In this document: piece after piece, positions 1-5,756 of the stretch
Numbering within the stretch: the stretch's first letter is position 1
How the letters are laid out: each line of letters opens with the position of its first letter
Source: CAYOVG01 sp964407285
Lineage (GTDB): Bacteria; Desulfobacterota; Syntrophobacteria; Syntrophobacterales; Syntrophobacteraceae
Length of the DNA: 8,098 nt
Reading direction: 5' to 3'
Assembly: GCA_964407285.1 (NCBI GenBank)
Contig: CAYOVG010000321.1
Span: forward strand, 1 to 8,098
The notes under the pieces: model-generated
Databases searched by the model: none
What the model was told of the DNA's origin: nothing
The model's input: only the letters and a program-made list of their open reading frames with translations
Made by a program: the position numbers and the translations under genes

Positions 1-54
1 GACCGACACCCCCAACGCTTTCGCTGCTTCACTGATACCCACTAATCTCTCCAT
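1..54 (-). CDS. tnpA: IS607-family serine transposase, N-terminal end only
   Basis: Eighteen codons run leftward off the window edge and read MERLVGISEAAKALGVSV. This matches the start of the MerR-like helix-turn-helix that opens IS607-family TnpA serine recombinases (typically SIGEAAKLLGVSVKTLRRW). No Shine-Dalgarno precedes the ATG at 54. GGAGAG inside the first codons lies 4 nt before an in-frame GTG at 42, which may be the true start (VGISEAAK...). The catalytic serine domain and any tnpB lie outside the window. The same N-terminus recurs at the right edge in the opposite orientation. The family call rests on few residues but is strengthened by the duplicated, conserved upstream sequence. 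Confidence 0.7.
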   Translation of the reverse strand, partial: MERLVGISEAAKALGVSV

Positions 55-105
55 AGTGTGGAGTATTGCATAGCTTTAGTCGGATTGCAAGAAAACTGTT
101 AAAAC
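1..105 (-). mobile_element. Left end of IS607-like element (copy A)
   Basis: Positions 19-104, read on the minus strand, align without gaps to 8013-8098 with 6 mismatches in 86 bases. The match stops abruptly at TTTTAAC here and TATTAAC in the other copy, each preceded by GGG. IS607 elements insert at GG dinucleotides without target duplication, and the junction here falls directly after GAGGG of recD2. The element's upstream non-coding part is about 50 bp and contains two GCAAT words. The right end of the element is outside the window. Confidence 0.75.
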
Positions 106-787
106 CCTCGTCTGCGAGCTGGTGGAGCACGTAGAGAACCCCCGCCTCGGCCCGAAGCACCGAGTCCTTGGCAAATCCCAACTGCGATGCGATCTTGTCG
201 GCTGTGAGAAACCCGATCCCGAAAATATCCATGGCGAGCCGGTAGGGATTCTCCTGGACCACCTTGATGGAATCGGAACCGTACTGCTTGAAGATCTTCG
301 TGGCGTAGCCCGAACTCACCCCATGTTCCTGCAGGAACACCATGACATGCCGGATCTCTTTCTGGTCCGCCCAGGCTTCCTTGATCTTGCCGATCCGGTT
401 CGGACCGATTCCCTCCACCTCCATCAGCCGGTCCGCATCTTTTTCGATGACATCGAGCGTATCGACCCCAAACTTGGCGACGATCCGTCTGGCTATGACC
501 GGACCAATCCCTTTGACCAGACCGGATCCGAGGTATTTCTCTATCCCTTTGGCTGTTGCCGGGACCACCGACTCGTAGCGCTCTATCTTGAACTGCTCGC
601 CGAACTTGGGATGGTTCGTCCACTCCCCGTAGAGCCGTAAGACCTCGCCGGGCCTGGGGTTCATAATCGCCCCAACGATGGTCACGAGATCCCTTCGATC
701 CGATACTGCAAGTCTTGCCACCGTATATCCGCTATTCGCGTCCGTATACGTGAGCCGCTCAAGCTGTCCGATGAGTGTTGCCTGCAT
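29..787 (-). pseudogene. recD2: RecD2 (YrrC-type) helicase, N-terminal part, truncated by IS607
   Basis: Residues 1-228 are a recognisable RecD2 N-terminus. An OB-like domain (IGQLERLTYTDANSGYTVARL, about 1-75) is followed by helix-hairpin-helix repeats around 86-106 (LVKGIGPVIARRI), 121-137 (VEGIGPNRIGKI) and 187-203 (FGIGFLTADKIA). After Gly228 of LADEG, where the family continues with H and a motor domain, the frame enters the insertion sequence and adds 24 foreign residues before a stop. Full RecD2 proteins are about 700-850 residues, so the whole SF1B ATPase (Walker A, B and later motifs) is missing. The product cannot be a helicase. It starts 37 nt after the kinase stop on the same strand, with only a weak Shine-Dalgarno, and may have been the last gene of the operon. 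Confidence 0.88.
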
Positions 788-823
788 TTTCCATCTCTAG
801 TAGCGAGTGTAGACTGGATAAGT

Positions 824-3055
824 TCACCATAACACCAGAGTCCTCAATTTCGGCCCGAGTAACAGTCCGATAGTAAAACACCCAAGCATAAGCAAGCAAC
901 CCAACGCAATCCACATCCGTTGTCTGTTTTGTTCCAGTTGCTTTTTTATCCTGGCGATCTCTTTGCGATACCTCATTTCTACCGACAGCCATTCCTCACT
1001 TGGCTGTAAAGGCTGCTTGCGATCCTTGATTCCACGCACTCCAATACGATTCTGCCCTACGGAGTCGAGATTGGAACCACACCCTTCGGCCATAGGTTTT
1101 ATCTTTGCTTGCCATCGATCAACACTTGCAGTAGCGGCAGTAGTTCCGAGTTTCTTTTCAAAGACCGTTAACACATATTTTGGGTATTCTGCGTGGAGCC
1201 CTACAGAGTCCATCAGATTCTCTGCATACATAACTATTTCCCGAAGATCATCGCGAAAATCGCCGCTCCTTAGAACAATGCTCTGCAACCCCGCGAGTTG
1301 CCACACAACATTGTACAATTCCGCAATCTCTGTGGATCCCGGATCAAACTGCTTCCCCTTCTCCAAGACTCTCAGGGCCTCTTGAAACTCGAAGCATGGA
1401 CTTTTCATGTACTCCCGGGCTTTGTCGAGGGCCTCCCGCGGCCCCTCGACAACGTGCAGCACCTCCTCGAGGTCGCGGACCGCGGCATCGATGTCGCCCA
1501 GCGATTCACGGACCAGCCCGACGTATTCGCCCGCACCCCGAATCTCGCTCCCGTCCATGGACCGCAGCTCTTCGCGCGCGCTCGAGTAATCGCCGAGGGC
1601 CGACTTGAGCTCATTCCGCTCCCTGCTCTCAACAGCACGGGAGACGAAGCCACGCACGGCCAATTCCCTCCGGAACAGTTCCAGCACCTTTCCGAGAGCC
1701 GTGTTCGGACCGCCGGGGACACTCCCCACGGCCTGCAACGCCGACGATATGTCGGCGCGCCCCCCGGCACGCGCGCCCGATTCCACGGCATCCAGCGCTT
1801 TCGATAGTTCCGTGTAGGCAGGCCGCGCCGCGCCGGCATCCAGACATGCCCGCGAGGCCAGCAGCCGGCGCCTCACGCTCAGCTCCTGCTCCAGCGACAG
1901 GACGGCGCTCCCGGAGAGAAGCTCCTCGCAATGCCCGACGCAGCCACGGGCATCGGCATCCCTCAGGCAAGCCCGGACCGCGGCCAACGGGTCCCGAAGC
2001 GTCGCCGACCTGCTCCTCGCCCAGTCGTGGATCGTCTTCCAGGAGGAGGAAGCCCACTCGTCCAGGATCTCCTCGTCCCACCCCCTCCCCTCCCCCACGA
2101 CGCGCAGCACGGCCACGCTGCTCCGGCAAAGCGCCTCCAGGGGCCTGTCGGCATCCCGGCGCTCTTCCGCTTCCCCCATCAGCGGTGTGGGGGGAGTCGT
2201 CCATATCTCCGCAATCTCCGAGCAACGCTCCCGGATCTGCTCCATCCTCGCGCGCAGCGCATCCCGGCCCTCCTCGTCGTCCTCCCGCCCCCGAACGATC
2301 TCGCGCGCTCCCGCCAGAAGATCCCGCACGATCCTCTGCGCTCCGAAGCTGACCCGCTTCCACCGCGCCGACGCATCCGGATCGTAGAACGCGCTCCCGG
2401 GTCTCCTGGCCAAAGGCTCGCCGGTGAGCAACTCGTAGAGGAGTTGCCCCGCAACCCCCAGGTCGTAGCCCATCCGCCCCACCGTGCACGGTTCGGCCAT
2501 GTTCCAGTCCACCACCACCAACTTGCCCGTGTCGTCCTCGTTGACCGGGCGGGTCCAGAAGAAGTCCTTGAACTTGCGGTCCCAGCACGAGAAGCCCGCA
2601 CGGCTCAGCGCCGTCAGGCACTCCAGGTAGTGGCCCGTCAGCAGCAGGGCCTCGCGCTCGGGCAGCGGGACCAGACCGTCCACGGTCTGCTCGCCCGCAT
2701 GCTCCATCACCAGCAGGTAGCCGGGCGTCCCCTCGAAGTACTGCTCACCGGCCGCCTCCAGGCGGGGGAAATGCCGCCCCGACCCCGTTCCGTCAAACTC
2801 CGCCGCCCGCGAGAGCACATCGCGCTCCACTTCGAAGCGCTCTTTCTCCTTCTCAAAGAACCGCTTGAGGATCAACTCCCTCCCATCCGCCACGCCCGCA
2901 CGGGAACCGGGGGGCGATTCCGAATCCGCTATCCTGCGGGCCAGGTAGATGGTCGAGGTGCTGCCGACGGTCGTTCCGCCCGCAAGGCGCGCGCCGTAGC
3001 GCCGAGCGCCTATCTCGAAAGTCCGTTCTGACGATACAAGGGATGTAGTAGTCAT
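824..3055 (-). CDS. Kinase-like protein with helical repeats and C-terminal membrane anchor
   Basis: This 743-residue protein has a Hanks-type kinase fold at the N-terminus: a loop VGSTSTIYLA (30-39), a candidate lysine in LILKRF (K64), an alpha-C glutamate (E75 or E77), hinge YLLVMEH, catalytic loop CWDRKFKDFF (D159, K161, D164 where Asn is usual) and VVVDWN in place of DFG (D183). Because the HRD and DFG motifs are altered it may be an atypical kinase or a pseudokinase. From about 330 to 640 it is helical and TPR-like. A charged coiled coil (about 690-713) precedes a single hydrophobic segment (about 714-734, IALGCLLMLGCFTIGLLLG) close to the C-terminus, which suggests tail anchoring with the kinase in the cytoplasm. 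The ATG follows AGGGA and lies 8 nt after the clpX stop, so the two are probably translationally coupled. GC content drops sharply below about position 1400. Confidence 0.8.
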   Translation of the reverse strand: MTTTSLVSSERTFEIGARRYGARLAGGTTVGSTSTIYLARRIADSESPPGSRAGVADGRELILKRFFEKEKERFEVERDVLSRAAEFDGTGSGRHFPRLEAAGEQYFEGTPGYLLVMEHAGEQTVDGLVPLPEREALLLTGHYLECLTALSRAGFSCWDRKFKDFFWTRPVNEDDTGKLVVVDWNMAEPCTVGRMGYDLGVAGQLLYELLTGEPLARRPGSAFYDPDASARWKRVSFGAQRIVRDLLAGAREIVRGREDDEEGRDALRARMEQIRERCSEIAEIWTTPPTPLMGEAEERRDADRPLEALCRSSVAVLRVVGEGRGWDEEILDEWASSSWKTIHDWARSRSATLRDPLAAVRACLRDADARGCVGHCEELLSGSAVLSLEQELSVRRRLLASRACLDAGAARPAYTELSKALDAVESGARAGGRADISSALQAVGSVPGGPNTALGKVLELFRRELAVRGFVSRAVESRERNELKSALGDYSSAREELRSMDGSEIRGAGEYVGLVRESLGDIDAAVRDLEEVLHVVEGPREALDKAREYMKSPCFEFQEALRVLEKGKQFDPGSTEIAELYNVVWQLAGLQSIVLRSGDFRDDLREIVMYAENLMDSVGLHAEYPKYVLTVFEKKLGTTAATASVDRWQAKIKPMAEGCGSNLDSVGQNRIGVRGIKDRKQPLQPSEEWLSVEMRYRKEIARIKKQLEQNRQRMWIALGCLLMLGCFTIGLLLGPKLRTLVLW

Positions 3056-3063
3056 CGTTATCC

Positions 3064-4203
3064 CTATGCTGCCCTTTGCATAGCGTTGCCGGTTACGCGA
3101 CCCGCGTCAATGACGATTCTGGCTTTTGCGCTTGAGGGCGCGTCAAACATCACATCGAGCATGAGGTCTTCCATCACCGCCCGCAGTCCCCGCGCCCCGG
3201 TGCTGCGCTCCAGCGCCTTTCGGGCAATCGCCCGGAGAGCGTCCTCGGTGAAGCTGAGCTTTACCCCGCTGAGCTTGAGCAGCTTCCTGTATTGTTTCGT
3301 CAGTGCACTCTTAGGTTCGGTGAGCACCCGAACGAGGTCCTCCTCGTTCAGCTCCGATAGGTGAACCACCACGGGAAGCCGCCCGACCAACTCGGGGATC
3401 AAACCAAAACGCGCGAGCGCCTGCGCATCGTCATGGTCATCCAGAGCTGCATCCTCTCTGCCCGCACCAAACCCGACCGGCTTCTGGACTCTCGTCTCTT
3501 GGACCATGCCGACAAAGGCGCCGCTGGAAATGAACAGAATATTGGAGGTATCCACCAGCAAGGCTCGATAGCCCTTGCCTTTCCCTTTGCGCTGCAGGCG
3601 CACCTTACCGCCCTCGATGAGTTTTAGAAGGGCCTGCTGGACCCCTTCCCCGGACACATCCCGTTGGTTCCCGCCTTCTTTGCAGGCCAGCTTGTCGATC
3701 TCGTCGACATAGATGATCCCCCTCTGCGTCCCTTCGAGATCAAAGCCTGAGGCCTCCAGGAGTCCGGCCACCAAGCCCTGCACGTCCTCACCCACATAGC
3801 CGGCGCCAGTAAGCTTTGTCGCATCGGCGATGAAGACGGGAACATCCAGGATGGCTGCCAGCGATTGGACCAGGAGTGTTTTGCCGGTATCCGAAGGCCC
3901 TACCAGCAAGACATTGCTTTTATGCATCTCCACCTCGGCGCGCATATCGTTAATCAGGCAGCGCTTCTGATGGTTGTACGCCGCCACAGCCAGCACCTTC
4001 TTGGCCTGTTCCTGCCCGATGACGCAGTCGTCCAAGAGAGCCTTGATCGCCTTTGGCTTGCGAACCGGCAATCGGAAGGTCTTTTGCTTCTCGGCATTGA
4101 GGATTTCGTTGCACTCATCCAGGCAATCGGTGCAGATGTGTATTCCCTTGATCACCTCGATGAGCCTTCTTCTTTTGCCGCAAAACGAACACCGATCCGC
4201 CAT
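3064..4203 (-). CDS. clpX: ClpX-like AAA+ unfoldase with zinc-binding domain (accessory copy)
   Basis: This 379-residue protein follows the ClpX plan. An N-terminal four-cysteine zinc domain (C5, C8, C24, C27) comes first, then VIGQEQAKKVLAVAAYNH, Walker A GPSDTGKT (102-109), pore loop GYVG (135-138), Walker B IIYVDEID, the DVSGEGVQQALLKLIEG block, GLIPELVGRLP with the arginine finger R275, and the GARGLR sensor 2 (336-341). The ClpP-docking loop reads VGFGA, where IGFGA is usual, so ClpP binding is plausible. The RKH loop region is replaced by RKGKGKG, so substrate choice may differ. It is shorter than E. coli ClpX (424 residues). The start at 4203 is chosen because GGGAGGAG lies just upstream; an in-frame ATG at 4218 overlaps that Shine-Dalgarno. 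The RHH gene ends 23 nt upstream. No clpP is in the window, so a host ClpP or none is used. Confidence 0.93.
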   Translation of the reverse strand: MADRCSFCGKRRRLIEVIKGIHICTDCLDECNEILNAEKQKTFRLPVRKPKAIKALLDDCVIGQEQAKKVLAVAAYNHQKRCLINDMRAEVEMHKSNVLLVGPSDTGKTLLVQSLAAILDVPVFIADATKLTGAGYVGEDVQGLVAGLLEASGFDLEGTQRGIIYVDEIDKLACKEGGNQRDVSGEGVQQALLKLIEGGKVRLQRKGKGKGYRALLVDTSNILFISSGAFVGMVQETRVQKPVGFGAGREDAALDDHDDAQALARFGLIPELVGRLPVVVHLSELNEEDLVRVLTEPKSALTKQYRKLLKLSGVKLSFTEDALRAIARKALERSTGARGLRAVMEDLMLDVMFDAPSSAKARIVIDAGRVTGNAMQRAA

Positions 4204-4216
4204 GCATCTCCTCCCC
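4204..4216 (-). promoter_or_regulatory. Shine-Dalgarno that sets the clpX start
   Basis: On the minus strand GGGGAGGAG (4216-4208) is followed by four bases and then the ATG at 4203. The alternative upstream ATG at 4218 would place the ribosome site inside the coding region, so 4203 is the better start. It also begins the protein with MADRCSFCGK, the usual ClpX zinc-domain opening. Confidence 0.7.
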
Positions 4217-4226
4217 ATGATGATCT

Positions 4227-5039
4227 CTACTCGTCTTTACCGCCTATCGGTACTGCCTGCCTGATTACATGGAGGACCCAATCGTGTATCGAAACTCCGG
4301 CATCCCGACTCGCCTCCAGGATTGCTCGGTACAAATCGTCCGGCAGATTTCGTAAACAAATATCCCGTGCTTCTCCTCCTCCTTCGCGCTCGATCCGAGC
4401 GCGGCAGGCTTCGAATATCCAGGACCTCATGCTGAGGTGGCTCTTTTCAACCGCTTCCGCCATCCGTCCGTAGAGACTCTCCGGCACGTTGCGGATCTGA
4501 AAATTGCGCCGGCCTTTCTCCGATCGCTGCTGCCTTTGCTGCAAAGCGGTTCGCTTCTTCCTCGCGGCCTTTGTGGCAGCATACCGCTCTACTGCTGCGA
4601 GTATCCATGCATTGACTGATATGGCGGCTTGGCTCGCGGCCGCGGAAATCTCATTGTGCAGCCCATCCGGCACATTCCTTATGAGAACGTGTCTTGTTTT
4701 TTCCTCTTTCGCCAGGGTCTCGTCGATAATCTTTCCCCCCCGCTCGTCTTCCCAGGGGCGCCGGAGGTCTTCTTCGGCTTGCCGCCTGGCGCTGAGGCTC
4801 TCGTTTCGCTCCAGCTTGTACTGCCCCATGAAGCGGGCGTCGTAGCCGGCCCGGGCGAGGGTTTCCACGACCCTGCGCGCGCCTTTGAGGTCCGACAGCC
4901 GTTTCACCGCCACATAGCGATCCCCGCTCCAGACCTGGATGTAGATTATCGGCGTCCTCGACTTGCTATCTTGTGGCTGCTCCGGCAACGGCGGGTTCTC
5001 CCTTCGCACTGATATCCGGCCATTCGATGCCGACGGCAT
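4227..5039 (-). CDS. Protein with three tandem ribbon-helix-helix (Arc/CopG-like) domains
   Basis: This 270-residue protein holds three spaced copies of one motif: HVLIRNVPDGLHNEISAAA...SVNAWILAAVERY (about 116-155), NFQIRNVPESLYGRMAEAV...SMRSWIFEACRARI (178-216) and DICLRNLPDDLYRAILEAS...SIHDWVLHVIRQAV (225-264). Each has a short strand (xIRNvP), a helix, then a (S/H)-x-x-W helix, as in Arc/CopG ribbon-helix-helix DNA-binding folds, which normally work as dimers of single domains. The first 100 residues are unassigned and include IIYIQVWSGDRYVAVKRL and a charged helix. The start at 5039 has GGAGG six bases upstream; ATG 5090 and TTG 4988 are alternatives. Its first 74 nt overlap the helicase remnant in another frame. 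It precedes clpX by 23 nt, so it is likely the DNA-binding regulator of this operon. Binding has not been shown. Confidence 0.8.
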   Translation of the reverse strand: MPSASNGRISVRRENPPLPEQPQDSKSRTPIIYIQVWSGDRYVAVKRLSDLKGARRVVETLARAGYDARFMGQYKLERNESLSARRQAEEDLRRPWEDERGGKIIDETLAKEEKTRHVLIRNVPDGLHNEISAAASQAAISVNAWILAAVERYAATKAARKKRTALQQRQQRSEKGRRNFQIRNVPESLYGRMAEAVEKSHLSMRSWIFEACRARIEREGGGEARDICLRNLPDDLYRAILEASRDAGVSIHDWVLHVIRQAVPIGGKDE

Positions 5040-5160
5040 CGAATACCTCCGGGAACTGCAACCGCCTCTTGGCCCGGGTGAACGCGACATAAGCGATATT
5101 GGTATCCTCGGAGTCCTCCGAGTCCATTAAGCACTCGGCTACATCCGCTCCCACGTACAC
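4966..5160 (-). pseudogene. C-terminal remnant of a UvrD/FBH1-like helicase
   Basis: This 64-codon reading frame contains NIAYVAFTRAKRRLQFPE, the motif VI signature of superfamily 1A helicases (typically NLLYVAxTRAKxRL), followed by a short tail EVFDAVGIEWPDI. Everything before it, including Walker A, Walker B and motifs III-V, is absent. An in-frame TAA at 5167-5169 closes the frame upstream, and the zinc-ribbon gene ends at 5171. A GTG at 5160 could start a short peptide, but it has no clear ribosome site. The piece looks like a leftover from a deletion. Its only visible use is that its sequence supplies the Shine-Dalgarno and palindrome for the RHH gene, which overlaps its end in another frame. 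Confidence 0.65.
5022..5044. promoter_or_regulatory. Perfect 23-bp palindrome covering the RHH gene start codon
   Basis: The arms ATTCGATGCCG (5022-5032) and CGGCATCGAAT (5034-5044) are perfectly complementary around one central base. The start codon of the triple-RHH gene (5039-5037 on the minus strand) lies in one arm and its GGAGG (5050-5046) is immediately outside. As DNA this is a plausible operator for a symmetric repressor. As RNA it would form a 10-bp stem with a three-base loop that hides the start codon. Either would fit autoregulation, which is inference. Confidence 0.6.
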
Positions 5161-5170
5161 ACTATGTTAC

Positions 5171-5362
5171 CTACAGTCCTACAACTACCGTAAAATCGGT
5201 TTCTTCATATCCGATCCCACGCTTTTCGGCTGTCTTGCATCGCGGACAGATCCAATTACCGCGTGATACGGACAAAAAGGATCTTCCACACCTCAGGCAA
5301 CGGCGCTGCACCTTCGTTTTTTCTCCAGCTTCTCCAGAAGCAAACGCTGATCTTCTACCCAT
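5171..5362 (-). CDS. Small zinc-ribbon protein (CxxC-CxxC)
   Basis: This 63-residue protein has one four-cysteine site, C22-L-R-C25 and C39-P-R-C42, in QRRCLRCGRSFLSVSRGNWICPRCK. Such mini zinc ribbons are common in phage and accessory regions and usually bind nucleic acid or act as protein adaptors. No specific function can be given. The ATG at 5362 has GAGGGAAG upstream. It is the first gene downstream of the minus-strand promoter at 5398-5427 and is followed by the helicase remnant, 10 nt after its stop. The N-terminus is basic and low-complexity and the C-terminus is unassigned. Confidence 0.7.
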   Translation of the reverse strand: MGRRSAFASGEAGEKTKVQRRCLRCGRSFLSVSRGNWICPRCKTAEKRGIGYEETDFTVVVGL

Positions 5363-5395
5363 GGCACTTCCCTCTGAAGGTGAATATATAATGAT

Positions 5396-5407
5396 ATAGT
5401 ATACTAT
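5396..5407. promoter_or_regulatory. Candidate operator, palindrome ATAGTATACTAT
   Basis: This perfect 12-bp palindrome overlaps the -10 of the minus-strand promoter. The word CATAGTATA, read on the minus strand from 5408 to 5400, recurs on the plus strand at 5512-5520, and ATAGTAT recurs in the plus-strand promoter at 5731-5737. The XRE-like protein encoded at 5757 or the RHH protein are the candidate binders. Confidence 0.5.
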
Positions 5408-5427
5408 GCCATTATCCTTCTCGTCAA
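5398..5427 (-). promoter_or_regulatory. Sigma70-like promoter for the minus-strand operon
   Basis: On the minus strand TTGACG (5427-5422) is followed by an 18-base spacer and TATACT (5403-5398). The -10 lies wholly inside the perfect palindrome ATAGTATACTAT (5396-5407), so a protein binding there would block polymerase. The first gene starts about 36 nt downstream of the -10. The -35 hexamer is identical to that of the plus-strand promoter at 5707. Confidence 0.65.
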
Positions 5428-5706
5428 GGAATTCTTGTTCAGTCTCCCTCGCGAGAAGCCCCGTAGACTTGGCAGCACTATCCGGTTCAAATCACTGGTA
5501 ACTGGTTGGCCCATAGTATAGAGAAACACTCCGGCACCGTTTTACGGTTTCGGGAGCAATTTCATGGATGCAATGGGGGCCTTTGGTCACTTTTTGCAGT
5601 CACTCTCTTTGAGCGCATTTTTGCACCAGTGTAAATACACTAATTCCATTCACCGAATAAGAGATACGATATTATGAAATATCAATATCTTTGACTGACT
5701 TTTTTA
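5428..5706. other. Divergent intergenic region with palindromes and no clear RNA gene
   Basis: The stretch between the two divergent promoters holds an extra CATAGTATA word (5512-5520), two GTCACT words (5586-5591 and 5599-5604), a 14-bp inverted repeat AGTGTA-AA-TACACT (5628-5641) and GATATT-ATGA-AATATC (5668-5683). A GTTCAAATC sequence near 5485 looks like a tRNA T-loop, but no matching stems surround it. No terminator with a U-tract is seen. The only coding candidate is the 37-codon frame at 5564. Confidence 0.45.
5564..5677 (+). CDS. Possible 37-residue small protein
   Basis: An ATG follows GGGAG with a 7-base gap and opens 37 codons beginning MDAMGAFGHFLQSLSLS and ending in RIRDTIL. The first half is fairly hydrophobic and the second is basic. 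No family is recognised and no clear promoter is visible upstream; TATAGA at 5517-5522 has no convincing -35 partner. It sits between divergent operons, where small regulatory peptides can occur, but chance is a reasonable explanation. Confidence 0.2.
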   Translation: MDAMGAFGHFLQSLSLSAFLHQCKYTNSIHRIRDTIL

Positions 5707-5735
5707 TTGACGGATGCACTATACTGTCGTATAGT
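5707..5735 (+). promoter_or_regulatory. Sigma70-like promoter for the plus-strand operon with overlapping operator
   Basis: TTGACG (5707-5712), a 17-base spacer and TATAGT (5730-5735) form a near-consensus promoter. An inverted repeat ACTATAC-TGTC-GTATAGT (5718-5735) covers the spacer end and the whole -10. Transcription would begin near 5742, just before the GGAGG of the XRE-like gene. The arrangement is typical of an autorepressed regulator gene. Confidence 0.7.
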
Positions 5736-5756
5736 ATCCTGGTGGAGGGGCACCCC

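Noticed and set aside
1629..2621. 330-codon minus-strand frame within the kinase gene
   Set aside because: It is an out-of-frame glycine/arginine-rich reading of high-GC DNA without motifs, overlapping a longer supported gene.
1931..3031. 366-codon open frame on the plus strand opposite the kinase gene
   Set aside because: It is the antisense shadow of a very GC-rich gene. The translation is proline/arginine-rich with no recognisable motif, while the minus strand encodes a clear kinase-like fold.
3865..4473. 202-codon plus-strand frame opposite clpX and the RHH gene
   Set aside because: It spans two opposite-strand genes with clear families and shows no protein-like motifs of its own.
5470..5510. 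Possible tRNA or attachment-site remnant at GTTCAAATC
   Set aside because: The sequences around the T-loop-like word do not pair as a T stem, and no acceptor, D or anticodon arms are visible.
5691..5756. Upstream in-frame extension of the XRE-like protein from ATG 5691
   Set aside because: It would start upstream of the predicted transcription start and contains the promoter itself; the 5757 ATG has GGAGG at a good distance.
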